From: Lelliottia wanjuensis
GTDB taxonomy: Bacteria > Pseudomonadota > Gammaproteobacteria > Enterobacterales > Enterobacteriaceae
Direction of reading: 5' to 3'
Assembly: GCF_030238365.1 (NCBI RefSeq)
Contig: NZ_JASSOT010000001.1
Coordinates: 186,001 to 250,000, forward strand
Length of the DNA stretch: 64,000 nt
Positions 45,407-53,728 of the stretch are shown here, piece after piece; the stretch's first letter is position 1, and each line of letters opens with the position of its first letter. Both the position numbers and the translations under genes were made by a program. A model generated the notes under the pieces. It was not told the origin of the DNA. It saw only the letters and a program-made list of their open reading frames with translations, and did not search any database.

Positions 45407-47010
45407 GCGTACTCCTTAGTCGCGGGTGAAAAATGAGGGATGGCGTCGATCAGCTCGCGGGTGTAGCTGTTCTGCGGTGAGGAGAAGAGCGCCTCCACCG
45501 TGCTATGTTCAACCACCTGGCCGCTTTTCAGCACCGTCACGCTGTGGGCGATGCGGCGAACGGTCGCCAGGTCGTGAGTGATAAACAGGTAGGTCAGCCC
45601 CAACTGCTGCTGGAGCTGTTGCAGAAGGGCGAGGATCTGCGCCTGCACCGTGACGTCCAGCGCCGAGGTGGCTTCGTCCAACACCAGAATCGTCGGCTCC
45701 AGAATCAGGGCGCGGGCGATGGCGACCCGCTGGCGCTGACCGCCGGAAAGCTCGCGCGCCGTGCGATTTAACAGCTCCAGCGGCAGGGCGACGCGCGTGG
45801 TCACGGCCTCAACGCGAGTTTTGCGTTCCACTCTGGTGATTTTGCCGAAGTTTTTCAGCGGCTCTTCGATGATCTCAAACAGCGTTTGTCGCGGGTCGAG
45901 GGAGGCAAACGGGTTCTGATAGACGAACTGAATTTTCTGGCGCAGCTGGCGGCGCGCCTCCACGCTGAGCTGCGTCGCATCGATATCATCAAGGATGACG
46001 CGCCCGCTGTCCGCCTGCTCAAACCCGAGCAAAATGCGGGCAAGGGTGGTTTTCCCCGAACCGGATTCCCCGACCAGCGCATGAGTGCTCCCGCGCGGCA
46101 CCTCGAAACTGACGTTATCCAGCGCCTGCAGGTAGTGGTTTTTGCTGAGGGAAAATTGTTTGCTGATCCCCTGCGCGCGAATGGCGGCAGAGGCCAGCCG
46201 TTGGCCGGATACCGGGGCGATAGTTAAGCGCGAGCCCTGCAAATCGCTCAGCAGCTGTCGGGTATAGGCATGCTGCGGGGCGCGCACCACATCGGCGGTC
46301 GCGCCGTGCTCCTGCACTTCACCGTGGCGAAACACCAGCAGGCGATCGGCGCGCTGGGCGGCGAGAGCCAGATCGTGCGTCACGAACAGCACCGCCGTCC
46401 CGGATTCGCGGCGCAGAATATCCAGCAGATCGAGAATGCGTTTTTGTACCGTCACGTCCAGTGCGCTGGTCGGTTCGTCGGCGATGATCAGGTCCGGACG
46501 CAGGGCGATGGCGATCGCGATCAGCACCCTCTGTTTCATCCCGCCGGAAAGCTGGTGCGGATACTGCTTCATCCGCTGCTCCGGGTGGCTCAGCCCGACT
46601 TTGGTCAGCAGAGCCAGCACCTGATTTTCTTGCTCATCCTTCGTGATTTTCTGGTGAATATGCAGGACTTCACCCACCTGCGCGCCAATGGTTTTGACCG
46701 GATTCAGGGAGTTGCCGGGGTCCTGCGGCACCAGGCTGATGCGTGCCCCGCGCAGAGCGTTGAGACGTTTCGCCGACCACTGGCTAATCTCTTCGCCGTT
46801 GAGCACAATTTTGCCGCTGTCGCGACGGGCGTTGTCCGCCAGCAGGCCGATAATCGCCTGCGCGGTGGTGGTTTTACCGGAGCCGGATTCGCCGACAAAG
46901 GCCAGCATTTCCCCGCGTTTCAGGGTGAAACTGACGTTATGCACCACCTCACGCCACTGGCGGCCAATGCGATAGCTTAAGGTCAGATTTTCCACGGACA
47001 GAACGGTCAT
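45403..47010 (-). CDS. Dipeptide-type ABC transporter, fused dual ATPase
   Basis: This 535-aa protein contains two ABC ATPase domains, each with GESGSGKTT, LSGG and Walker B (LIIADEPTSALDV and ILVLDEATSALDV). The halves resemble DppD and DppF fused. The start at 47010 overlaps the permease stop by four bases. It powers the KPN_01854-type importer. Confidence 0.92.
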   Translation of the reverse strand: MTVLSVENLTLSYRIGRQWREVVHNVSFTLKRGEMLAFVGESGSGKTTTAQAIIGLLADNARRDSGKIVLNGEEISQWSAKRLNALRGARISLVPQDPGNSLNPVKTIGAQVGEVLHIHQKITKDEQENQVLALLTKVGLSHPEQRMKQYPHQLSGGMKQRVLIAIAIALRPDLIIADEPTSALDVTVQKRILDLLDILRRESGTAVLFVTHDLALAAQRADRLLVFRHGEVQEHGATADVVRAPQHAYTRQLLSDLQGSRLTIAPVSGQRLASAAIRAQGISKQFSLSKNHYLQALDNVSFEVPRGSTHALVGESGSGKTTLARILLGFEQADSGRVILDDIDATQLSVEARRQLRQKIQFVYQNPFASLDPRQTLFEIIEEPLKNFGKITRVERKTRVEAVTTRVALPLELLNRTARELSGGQRQRVAIARALILEPTILVLDEATSALDVTVQAQILALLQQLQQQLGLTYLFITHDLATVRRIAHSVTVLKSGQVVEHSTVEALFSSPQNSYTRELIDAIPHFSPATKEYA

Positions 47011-47858
47011 GAGCGCCCTCCGCTTAACTGCTGGCTGATACGGTTGGTGGCAAGCACCACGGCGATCACCACGATGCCGGGGAAGGTGGTCAGCCACCAG
47101 GCGGTTGAAAGATAGTTACGCCCTTCGGCAATCAACAGACCCCATTCCGGGACCGGCGGCGGAGTGCCGTAACCGAGGAAGCTCAGGGTCGAGAGGGCGA
47201 GAATGGCCTGACCAAACTGGAGCGTTGCGAAGGCGAGAACGGCAGTCAGCGAGTTCGGCAAAATGTGTCGCCACAGCACCGCCCTGAAGGTGCCGCCGCT
47301 GCCATAGGCCGCTTCGACAAAATCCGCGTGACGAATACGCACCACTTCCCCGCGCGCCAGGCGGGCGAAGCTGGCAATCGACGCCACACCGACGGCGATG
47401 GCGGCGTTAACGGTGCCGAAACCGAGCAAAATAATCACCGTCAGGGAGAGCAGCAGCGAGGGAATCGACAGCAGCACGTCGACAAAGCGCATCAGCACCG
47501 ACTCAATCCGTCCGGCGAACGCGCCCGCAATCATGCCGAGGGCCGTGCCGACCAGTAAGCCCATCGCCACGGCGGCCAGCGCGGCGCTCAGGGAGTGAGA
47601 CGCGCCATACACAATGCGGGCGTAAACATCCCGGCCCAGTTGATCGGTTCCCAGCCAGTGTCCGGCCTGAGGGGCTAAGCGCTGTGCGCCCGCGATCCCT
47701 TCAATCGGGCTGTACTGGGTGAGCAAACCCGGCGCGAGCGCGGCCAGGGCGGCAAGGATAATCACCCCCCACGCCAGCCATAAACCGGGCTGAATGTCGA
47801 AAGAGTGAAGGGCCGGAACGCGTTTTCGCGCGGCGGCGGCGTAGTCCACCAGACTCAT
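47007..47858 (-). CDS. DppC-type ABC transporter permease
   Basis: This 283-aa inner membrane permease has the OppC/DppC signature GIAGAQRLAPQAGHWLGTDQLGRDVYARIVYG and the ATPase-contact motif around EAAYGSGGTFRAVLWRHILPN. About six helices. The start overlaps the upstream permease stop by four bases. Confidence 0.92.
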   Translation of the reverse strand: MSLVDYAAAARKRVPALHSFDIQPGLWLAWGVIILAALAALAPGLLTQYSPIEGIAGAQRLAPQAGHWLGTDQLGRDVYARIVYGASHSLSAALAAVAMGLLVGTALGMIAGAFAGRIESVLMRFVDVLLSIPSLLLSLTVIILLGFGTVNAAIAVGVASIASFARLARGEVVRIRHADFVEAAYGSGGTFRAVLWRHILPNSLTAVLAFATLQFGQAILALSTLSFLGYGTPPPVPEWGLLIAEGRNYLSTAWWLTTFPGIVVIAVVLATNRISQQLSGGRS

Positions 47859-48802
47859 GATGCACCTCCGGTCACGGGTTGCAGGCGAGGGTCAAAGAGC
47901 GGCATCAGCAGATCCACCAGCAGATTAATCAGCACAAAACCGAGCGCCGAGATCATCACCACCGCCTGTAGCACGGCGATGTCCTGATTATTCACCGCCT
48001 GCTGCGTCAACTGGCCCAGACCGCTGCGGCCAAACACGGTTTCGGTAATCAGCGCCCCGGCGATTAGCTCGCCGAGCAAAATCCCGGCGATATTCAGCAC
48101 CGGCAGGAGGGCGTTGCCGGTCACGTGACGCCACAGGACGCCCGTTTCACTCAGCCCTTTTGCGCGCGCCACGGCGACAAACGGCTGGGCCGCGACCTGA
48201 TCGAGACTACGCATCAGGATTTGCGCCAGCGGAGCGGAGATCGGAATGGCGACGGTGACGATCGGCAGGATCAGCCCCTGCAGCGGCGACGGGTTAATCA
48301 CCGGAATCAGCCGCAGCTGGAAGGAAAACAGCTGGATGAGCGCGATGCCGAGCCAGAAAGTCGGCAGAGAGATAAACAGCACCGGCACCGACTGGATAGC
48401 GTTGCTTATCCAGCGCAGCCCCGGCAGTCGCGCGGCAAACGCCAGCGCGAAGGCCAGTACCACTGCCAGCGCGAACGCGGGCAGGGCGAGGCTCAGGGTG
48501 TCGGGCAGATTAGTAGCGATCAGCTCGCTCACCGGCACACCCGCCTGGAGTGAAAAACCAAAATCGCCGCGCAGCATGGCAAAAAGAGTGTGGAAATACT
48601 GCTGCCATAGCGGACTGTCCGCGCCATAGGCGACGCGCATCTCCTCGATTTGCGCCGGACTTAAGCCCAGATCCGGGTTCTGAAATTTAATCAGCACCGC
48701 GTCGCCCGGCAGCACCTGAAGCAGCACGAAGGAGAGGGTAAACGCGGCCCACAGGACCAGCAGCCCCATCCCGGCCCGTCGCAGCAGATAATGGCTCATC
48801 AT
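47855..48802 (-). CDS. DppB-type ABC transporter permease
   Basis: This 315-aa permease has the N-terminal RRAGMGLLVLWAAFTLSFVLLQVLPGDAV block of DppB/OppB proteins and a coupling motif PFVAVARAKGLSETGVLWRHVTGNALLP. It starts one base after the binding-protein stop, in the same operon. Confidence 0.92.
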   Translation of the reverse strand: MMSHYLLRRAGMGLLVLWAAFTLSFVLLQVLPGDAVLIKFQNPDLGLSPAQIEEMRVAYGADSPLWQQYFHTLFAMLRGDFGFSLQAGVPVSELIATNLPDTLSLALPAFALAVVLAFALAFAARLPGLRWISNAIQSVPVLFISLPTFWLGIALIQLFSFQLRLIPVINPSPLQGLILPIVTVAIPISAPLAQILMRSLDQVAAQPFVAVARAKGLSETGVLWRHVTGNALLPVLNIAGILLGELIAGALITETVFGRSGLGQLTQQAVNNQDIAVLQAVVMISALGFVLINLLVDLLMPLFDPRLQPVTGGAS

Positions 48803-48803
48803 C

Positions 48804-50423
48804 TTAATGTTTCTCGATCCACGCGCCGTAGAACGACGGACGTCCTACCGCTTCGAAATTCACCCCTTTCAGCCACGGCGCACCGGCGAAGACCTGCGGC
48901 TCCTCGAAGATCGGGATCACGTAGGCGTTATCCAGCAGATAGCGCTGGGCATCGCCCGTTAATTGCAGACGTTTTTGCGGGTCGACTTCGGCGGAGATAT
49001 TCACCAGCAGCGCGTTGAGTTTGTCGTCGCGGAAGCTTTTCACCTTGTCGCTCGAGCCGCCTTTTTGCAGCAGCGCGTCGCGGTTGGCCGGGTAGAACAT
49101 GCTCTTCACCACGTCCGGATCGGCGCGGCCCACTTCGGAAACGGTCAGCGGCGTTTTCAGCGGATCGAGGTTATCCAGCGTGCGGCTGCCCGCATCGCCA
49201 GCTTTGACGCTCAGTGCCACGCCGACCTGTCGCCACTGCTGAGCGACCAGCTGCAACACCTCTTTGTTTTGCGGCTGCGGCAGGGATTCGTACACCGTCA
49301 GCGCCAGGCGCTGGCCGTCTTTGGCGCGGATGCCGTCGCTGCCGGGTTTCCAGCCCGCGTCGTCGAGCAGGGCATTGGCTTTCGCCACGTCAAAAGTAAG
49401 TTTGTCGCTAAGATCGACAAAGCCGGCCGCGGAGTCGGCAATCACCGATTTGGCCTGCGGATAGTTAGGCGAGAAGAGGGTCTCTACGACCTGTTTCGCA
49501 TTGGTGGCGTGGATCAGCGCCTGACGAACGCGCAAATCCGACACCAGCGGGTTGTCCGGGCGGAAGCTGATGCTGTCATTCACGCCGCGCGTCGGGGCGG
49601 CGTAGATTTTATACCCTTGCTCGGTGGCCTGTTTCTCATCGTAGGCCTGAACCTGGCGAATAAAATCAGCCTGACCTGCCAGCAGCGCGCCGACACGCAC
49701 GCTGTCTTCCGGCGTGACGATAAATTTGATGCCGTCCAGATTCGCCGGGCCTTGCTGGGCGAGGTTTTTCGGCCCCCACTGGTACTCTTTGCGCGCCTCA
49801 AGCGTCACTTCCCGGCCCAGTTTTTCCTCTTTCACCACGAACGGGCCGGAGCCGATGATGTGGCGCGCGTCGCCCAACTCCTCAAAGTTGCGCTTCAGGG
49901 TGCTGAGCGATACCAGCCCAGAGCCAATGGTTGCGGTGCCTTGCAGGAAACCCGGAGACGGTTTTTTGAAGTAGAACTTCACGGTTTGCGGATCGAGCAC
50001 TTCGCTGCGGTCGTAGTTGTTGATCACCTCCGAGACCGGCAGGCGCTGGGCTTTATTGCCTAGCCCGTAGGTGTCGAAGTTTTTGGCGACGGCGTTGGCG
50101 TCCAGCGGCGTGCCGTCAGAGAAGGTCACGCCGGGGCGGATTTTAAAGGTGTATTCGGTTTTGTCGGCGTTGGTGGACCAGCTTTCGGCGATCCACGGCT
50201 CCACTTCCAGCGTTTTCGGGTTCTGCCAGGTGAGCTTGTCGGTGATCTGATTCAGGATACCGCCATTGGGATAGAAACCGCCCGCCGGGGGATAGAGATT
50301 GGTGTGCGCCTGTTGTTCCAGATAGACGAGCGTCCCGCCTTTAACCGGCGTGTCGGCGGCGTGTGCGGCAGTCGCTGCGAGGATTAACGCCGTCAGCAGC
50401 GGCAGGCGAAAAGGGGTTTGCAT
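48804..50423 (-). CDS. Peptide-type ABC transporter substrate-binding protein, KPN_01854-like
   Basis: This 539-aa periplasmic protein of the SBP_bac_5 family has a signal peptide (MQTPFRLPLLTALILAATAAHA) and mature start ADTPVKGGTLVYLEQ. The start at 50423 follows GGAATTCACC. It is first in the operon and binds an unknown ligand. The associated flavin monooxygenase and AhpD-like gene suggest uptake followed by oxidation rather than peptide nutrition. Confidence 0.9.
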   Translation of the reverse strand: MQTPFRLPLLTALILAATAAHAADTPVKGGTLVYLEQQAHTNLYPPAGGFYPNGGILNQITDKLTWQNPKTLEVEPWIAESWSTNADKTEYTFKIRPGVTFSDGTPLDANAVAKNFDTYGLGNKAQRLPVSEVINNYDRSEVLDPQTVKFYFKKPSPGFLQGTATIGSGLVSLSTLKRNFEELGDARHIIGSGPFVVKEEKLGREVTLEARKEYQWGPKNLAQQGPANLDGIKFIVTPEDSVRVGALLAGQADFIRQVQAYDEKQATEQGYKIYAAPTRGVNDSISFRPDNPLVSDLRVRQALIHATNAKQVVETLFSPNYPQAKSVIADSAAGFVDLSDKLTFDVAKANALLDDAGWKPGSDGIRAKDGQRLALTVYESLPQPQNKEVLQLVAQQWRQVGVALSVKAGDAGSRTLDNLDPLKTPLTVSEVGRADPDVVKSMFYPANRDALLQKGGSSDKVKSFRDDKLNALLVNISAEVDPQKRLQLTGDAQRYLLDNAYVIPIFEEPQVFAGAPWLKGVNFEAVGRPSFYGAWIEKH

Positions 50424-50531
50424 GGTGAATTCCTTTGTTATCTTTGTTTTAGCGTCGGATTCATCATCGGGCGCGGGTGAAAACAAGGGAACAAAGGAAT
50501 TGAGATAAGGATTGCCGGAAATCGGGAATAT

Positions 50532-50559
50532 CGAAAAACCGCTCCCGGTAAGGAGCGGT
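50532..50559 (-). terminator. Terminator after the NADH dehydrogenase-like gene
   Basis: ACCGCTCC and GGAGCGGT form a stem with a 6-base loop. On the minus strand it is followed by TTTTTC, directly after the flavoprotein stop. Confidence 0.85.
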
Positions 50560-50567
50560 GGGTTTCA

Positions 50568-51770
50568 CTACACAAATTTCGCCAGCGGATCGGCAGCGGC
50601 AAAGGCGACCGCGCGGTCTGCGGCTGGTGGGTAGATCAGCTCATTGGTAATAGCAATTTTGAGCTTCTTCGCCTCTTCGCGCACCAGTTTCACCTCTTGT
50701 TCCCAGCCCTCGGTGTACACCGCGCCCCAGGCGCCGAGATCCAGACAGGTGACATAGTTCACCTGACGGTACGGATACGGCTCGACGTTCAGCAGACTCG
50801 CAGCGGCGTTGTGTCCGGCAAATTTTCCGAGCTGGATCGCATGCTGACAGGTCATCAGCGCCGTATTACCCACATCGTCCGTTTTCGCATGGGCGGTGTC
50901 GCCGGTGGCGAACACATCAGGATGGGCCGGGATCTGCAGCAGTTCGTTCACGCGCAGACGCGCCTGAGCGTCGCGCTCGCCGTCAATCTGCGTCGTCAGC
51001 GGATGAGCTTCGACGCCAGCCGTCCAGACCACCGTAGAGGATTCGATGCGCTCGCCGTTTTTCAGGGTGACGCCCTGGGCATCGACAGCTTCGATTTCGC
51101 TGTTCAGACGCCATTCCACGCCCAGCTCTTCGCTGGCATTCGCAATCACATCACGCAGGGCTTCGCTGTAACGACCGCCAATCACCGGACCGCGTTCAAC
51201 TACGATAACTTTAGTCTGCGTATCTTCACCGAAACGGGCGCGCAGACGCGTCGGTAATTCGGTCGCCAGTTCGATACCGGTAAAACCGCCGCCGCAAACC
51301 ACCACCGTGTTACGGGCCGGGGTAGAAGGCTGATGAACCAGCGCATCGAGGTGTTTTTCGAACACCTGCGCGGATTCGAGCTGGTCGATGTCAAACGCAA
51401 ATTCAGACAGACCGGCGACCGCTGGGCGCTTAGACTGACTGCCCGTGGCGAGAACCAGACGATCGTAAGTGGCGAGGGTGGTGTTGCCGTGGCTGTCGCG
51501 ATACCAGACCGCTTTCTCTTTGGTATCAATACGTTCTGCGCTGCCCTGAATATACTCAATATCCAGTTCGGCAAAGAGATCCGTCAGGGGAGCCACCAGG
51601 CCTGCCACTTTTTCTTCATAGAAACGCGGGCGAACGCGCAGCTCGGGTTGCGGAGCCAGCACGCTAATACGCAGATAGCTGCTCTCGTTCAGTTCCGCCA
51701 GGCGCGCTGCGCTCACTGCTGCCCACATACCGGAAAAACCACTGCCCACAATTAAAATATGCTTCTTCAT
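50568..51770 (-). CDS. Type II NADH dehydrogenase-like FAD oxidoreductase
   Basis: This 400-aa flavoprotein has an N-terminal FAD motif (ILIVGSGFSGMWAAVSAARLA), a second dinucleotide motif VVVCGGGFTGIELATELP and an ATGD motif (FATGDTAHAK). It resembles non-proton-pumping NADH:quinone dehydrogenases (NDH-2 family). No transmembrane helix is seen. It is divergent from an Rrf2 regulator with a perfect palindrome between them, which suggests redox-controlled expression. Confidence 0.85.
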   Translation of the reverse strand: MKKHILIVGSGFSGMWAAVSAARLAELNESSYLRISVLAPQPELRVRPRFYEEKVAGLVAPLTDLFAELDIEYIQGSAERIDTKEKAVWYRDSHGNTTLATYDRLVLATGSQSKRPAVAGLSEFAFDIDQLESAQVFEKHLDALVHQPSTPARNTVVVCGGGFTGIELATELPTRLRARFGEDTQTKVIVVERGPVIGGRYSEALRDVIANASEELGVEWRLNSEIEAVDAQGVTLKNGERIESSTVVWTAGVEAHPLTTQIDGERDAQARLRVNELLQIPAHPDVFATGDTAHAKTDDVGNTALMTCQHAIQLGKFAGHNAAASLLNVEPYPYRQVNYVTCLDLGAWGAVYTEGWEQEVKLVREEAKKLKIAITNELIYPPAADRAVAFAAADPLAKFV

Positions 51771-51822
51771 CTTCGATCCTTTTGCTCATCAGGCTTTGTG
51801 TCTGACCTGACTGCAACTATAC

Positions 51823-51844
51823 TTGTCGGAGTTAACTCCGACAA
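51823..51844. promoter_or_regulatory. Perfect 22-bp palindrome, likely Rrf2 operator
   Basis: TTGTCGGAGTT followed at once by its exact reverse complement lies 53 bp upstream of the oxidoreductase start and 136 bp before the regulator. Length and symmetry fit an Rrf2 dimer site. Confidence 0.8.
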
Positions 51845-51980
51845 CTTTTTTCTGAGTTAGCGATAATAAAAATGGAAAATGACCTAAAAATAACAGGTTA
51901 GATAACAAGTGGTTTACAGGCTGTTTTTTCGCTCGCGAACACGGCTATAATAACCACGAATAATGAGAGCGGAGTTAAAC

Positions 51981-52490
51981 ATGGCCTTTTACAGTTCCGG
52001 TGTGGAATACGCCATTCATAGTCTGATGTGTATGGTGGATGCCAAAGGCAACGAGCGGGAGTTGAGCGTCAGGGAGATGGCGGACTTACAGGGTGTGCCT
52101 TACGACTACCTGGGTAAAATCTTCACCCGTCTGTCACGCGCCGGGCTGGTGAACAGCACGGAAGGCAAGGGCGGTGGGTTTAAACTCGCGCGTCCGGCGG
52201 AACTCATTTCGGTGCTGGATGTGACGCATGCCATTGATGGCGAAAAGAATATGTTTGAGTGCCGGGAAGTGCGCCAGCGGCTGGCAGTCTTTGATGAAGC
52301 GCCGCCTGCGTGGGTCTGCGACGGGCCGTGCGGCGTGCGCTCGGTGATGGACAGCGCCCAGCAGCGGATGGAAGAAGAACTGGCGCGCCACACCATTCTC
52401 GATCTGGCGCGCAAAATGTATCGAAAAGCGCCCGATACATTCCTGATTGAAGTGCAGGACTGGATTACGGATCGCCGCAGCCCGTCCTGA
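51981..52490 (+). CDS. Rrf2-family (RsrR-like) redox regulator
   Basis: This 169-aa winged-helix protein of the Rrf2 family carries three cysteines at 94, 113 and 117 (ECREV, VCDGPCG) in the cluster-binding region. The N-terminus VEYAIH has Glu9 and His13 in the pattern of the Glu and His ligands of the Streptomyces [2Fe-2S] protein RsrR. The start at 51981 follows GGAG. It is probably an iron-sulfur redox sensor controlling itself and the divergent oxidoreductase. Cluster type is inferred. Confidence 0.85.
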   Translation: MAFYSSGVEYAIHSLMCMVDAKGNERELSVREMADLQGVPYDYLGKIFTRLSRAGLVNSTEGKGGGFKLARPAELISVLDVTHAIDGEKNMFECREVRQRLAVFDEAPPAWVCDGPCGVRSVMDSAQQRMEEELARHTILDLARKMYRKAPDTFLIEVQDWITDRRSPS

Positions 52491-52495
52491 ATCCC

Positions 52496-53506
52496 TTACG
52501 AACGGAAATCAATCACCATACGGCCACGGATCTGGCCCTGTTCCATCTCTTTGAAAATCGCATTGATGTCGCCCAGCGGACGCATCGTCACTTTCGGCAC
52601 CACTTTGCCTTCGGCGGCAAACTGGAAGGCCTCGATCAGATCCTGACGGGTCCCGACCAGCGAACCGACCACCTGAATCCCATCCAGCACCAGACGCGGA
52701 ATATCCAGGCTCATGGCTTCTGGCGGCAGACCGACAGCCACCACGCGGCCACCGGCGCGCACTGCGTCGACCGCAGAGTTAAACGCCGCTTTCGCGACAG
52801 CCGTGACCACGGCGGAGTGTGCGCCGCCGGTTTTTTCCTGAATCACTTTCGCCGCATCTTCGTTGCGGGAGTTGATGGTCAGATCTGCACCCATTTCCTC
52901 GGCCAGTTTCAGCTGCGCATCGTTGACGTCGATGGCGATCACTTTGGCATTGAAGACGTTTTTCGCGTACTGCAGCGCCAGGTTGCCCAGTCCGCCCAGA
53001 CCGTAGATCGCAATCCACTGGCCTGGTTTGATATGAGAAATTTTCACCGCTTTATAGGTGGTCACACCCGCGCAGGTGATGCTGCTTGCGGCGGCAGATT
53101 CCAGACCGTCCGGCACTTTCACCGCGTAATCGGCGGTGACGATGCACTCTTCGGCCATCCCGCCGTCGACGGAATATCCGGCATTTTTCACGTCACGACA
53201 GAGCGTTTCGTTGCCGGAGTTACAGTATTCGCAGTGCCCGCAGCCCTGGAAGAACCACGCCACGCTGGCACGATCGCCCACTTTCAGCGAGGTCACGCCA
53301 GGGCCGATCTGTTTGACGACGCCAATCCCTTCATGGCCGAGGATCACCCCGGTTTTATCGCCAAAATCACCGTTCTTCACGTGGAGATCCGTGTGGCATA
53401 CGCCGCAGCACTCCATCTTCAGCAGCGCTTCACCGTGTTGCAGGGCGCGCAGGGTTTTATCGGTGACGTCTACGTGGTGATCTTTTGTTACGACAGCAGC
53501 CTTCAT
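52496..53506 (-). CDS. adhP: Zinc-dependent alcohol dehydrogenase AdhP
   Basis: This 336-aa NAD-dependent, ethanol-active dehydrogenase has catalytic zinc ligands in [14 protein letters not shown] and ITCAG. The structural zinc motif is [15 protein letters not shown] and the NAD motif is [10 protein letters not shown]. The start at 53506 ([11 protein letters not shown]) follows GGAGAAACAT and equals E. coli AdhP; the upstream ATGs are ignored. It is convergent with the Rrf2 gene, five bases from its stop. Confidence 0.96.
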   Translation of the reverse strand: MKAAVVTKDHHVDVTDKTLRALQHGEALLKMECCGVCHTDLHVKNGDFGDKTGVILGHEGIGVVKQIGPGVTSLKVGDRASVAWFFQGCGHCEYCNSGNETLCRDVKNAGYSVDGGMAEECIVTADYAVKVPDGLESAAASSITCAGVTTYKAVKISHIKPGQWIAIYGLGGLGNLALQYAKNVFNAKVIAIDVNDAQLKLAEEMGADLTINSRNEDAAKVIQEKTGGAHSAVVTAVAKAAFNSAVDAVRAGGRVVAVGLPPEAMSLDIPRLVLDGIQVVGSLVGTRQDLIEAFQFAAEGKVVPKVTMRPLGDINAIFKEMEQGQIRGRMVIDFRS

Positions 53507-53698
53507 ATGTTTCTCCATGTTCATTTAAGTGTCTGCATAGCGTGCAAGAAAGATGAGAATCGTTCTTACTCCTTAAGGATTAATGCTTTGGTCGTTTTAT
53601 ACAAGGGCGGGGCAACATAATGTAATAATTTCGTTGGGATTCAGGCGATTAAAGCATCAATAAACCATTCAAGCCCTGAATAATTGGGGGGAGGGAAT

Positions 53699-53722
53699 GC
53701 CCGGCGGGAAGCCCCGCCGGGC
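53699..53722. terminator. GC-rich hairpin after the ABC-F gene
   Basis: GCCCGGCGGG and CCCGCCGGGC form a perfect 10-bp stem seven bases beyond the ABC-F stop, between it and adhP. It probably ends the ABC-F transcript. Confidence 0.65.
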
Positions 53723-53728
53723 GCAGGG

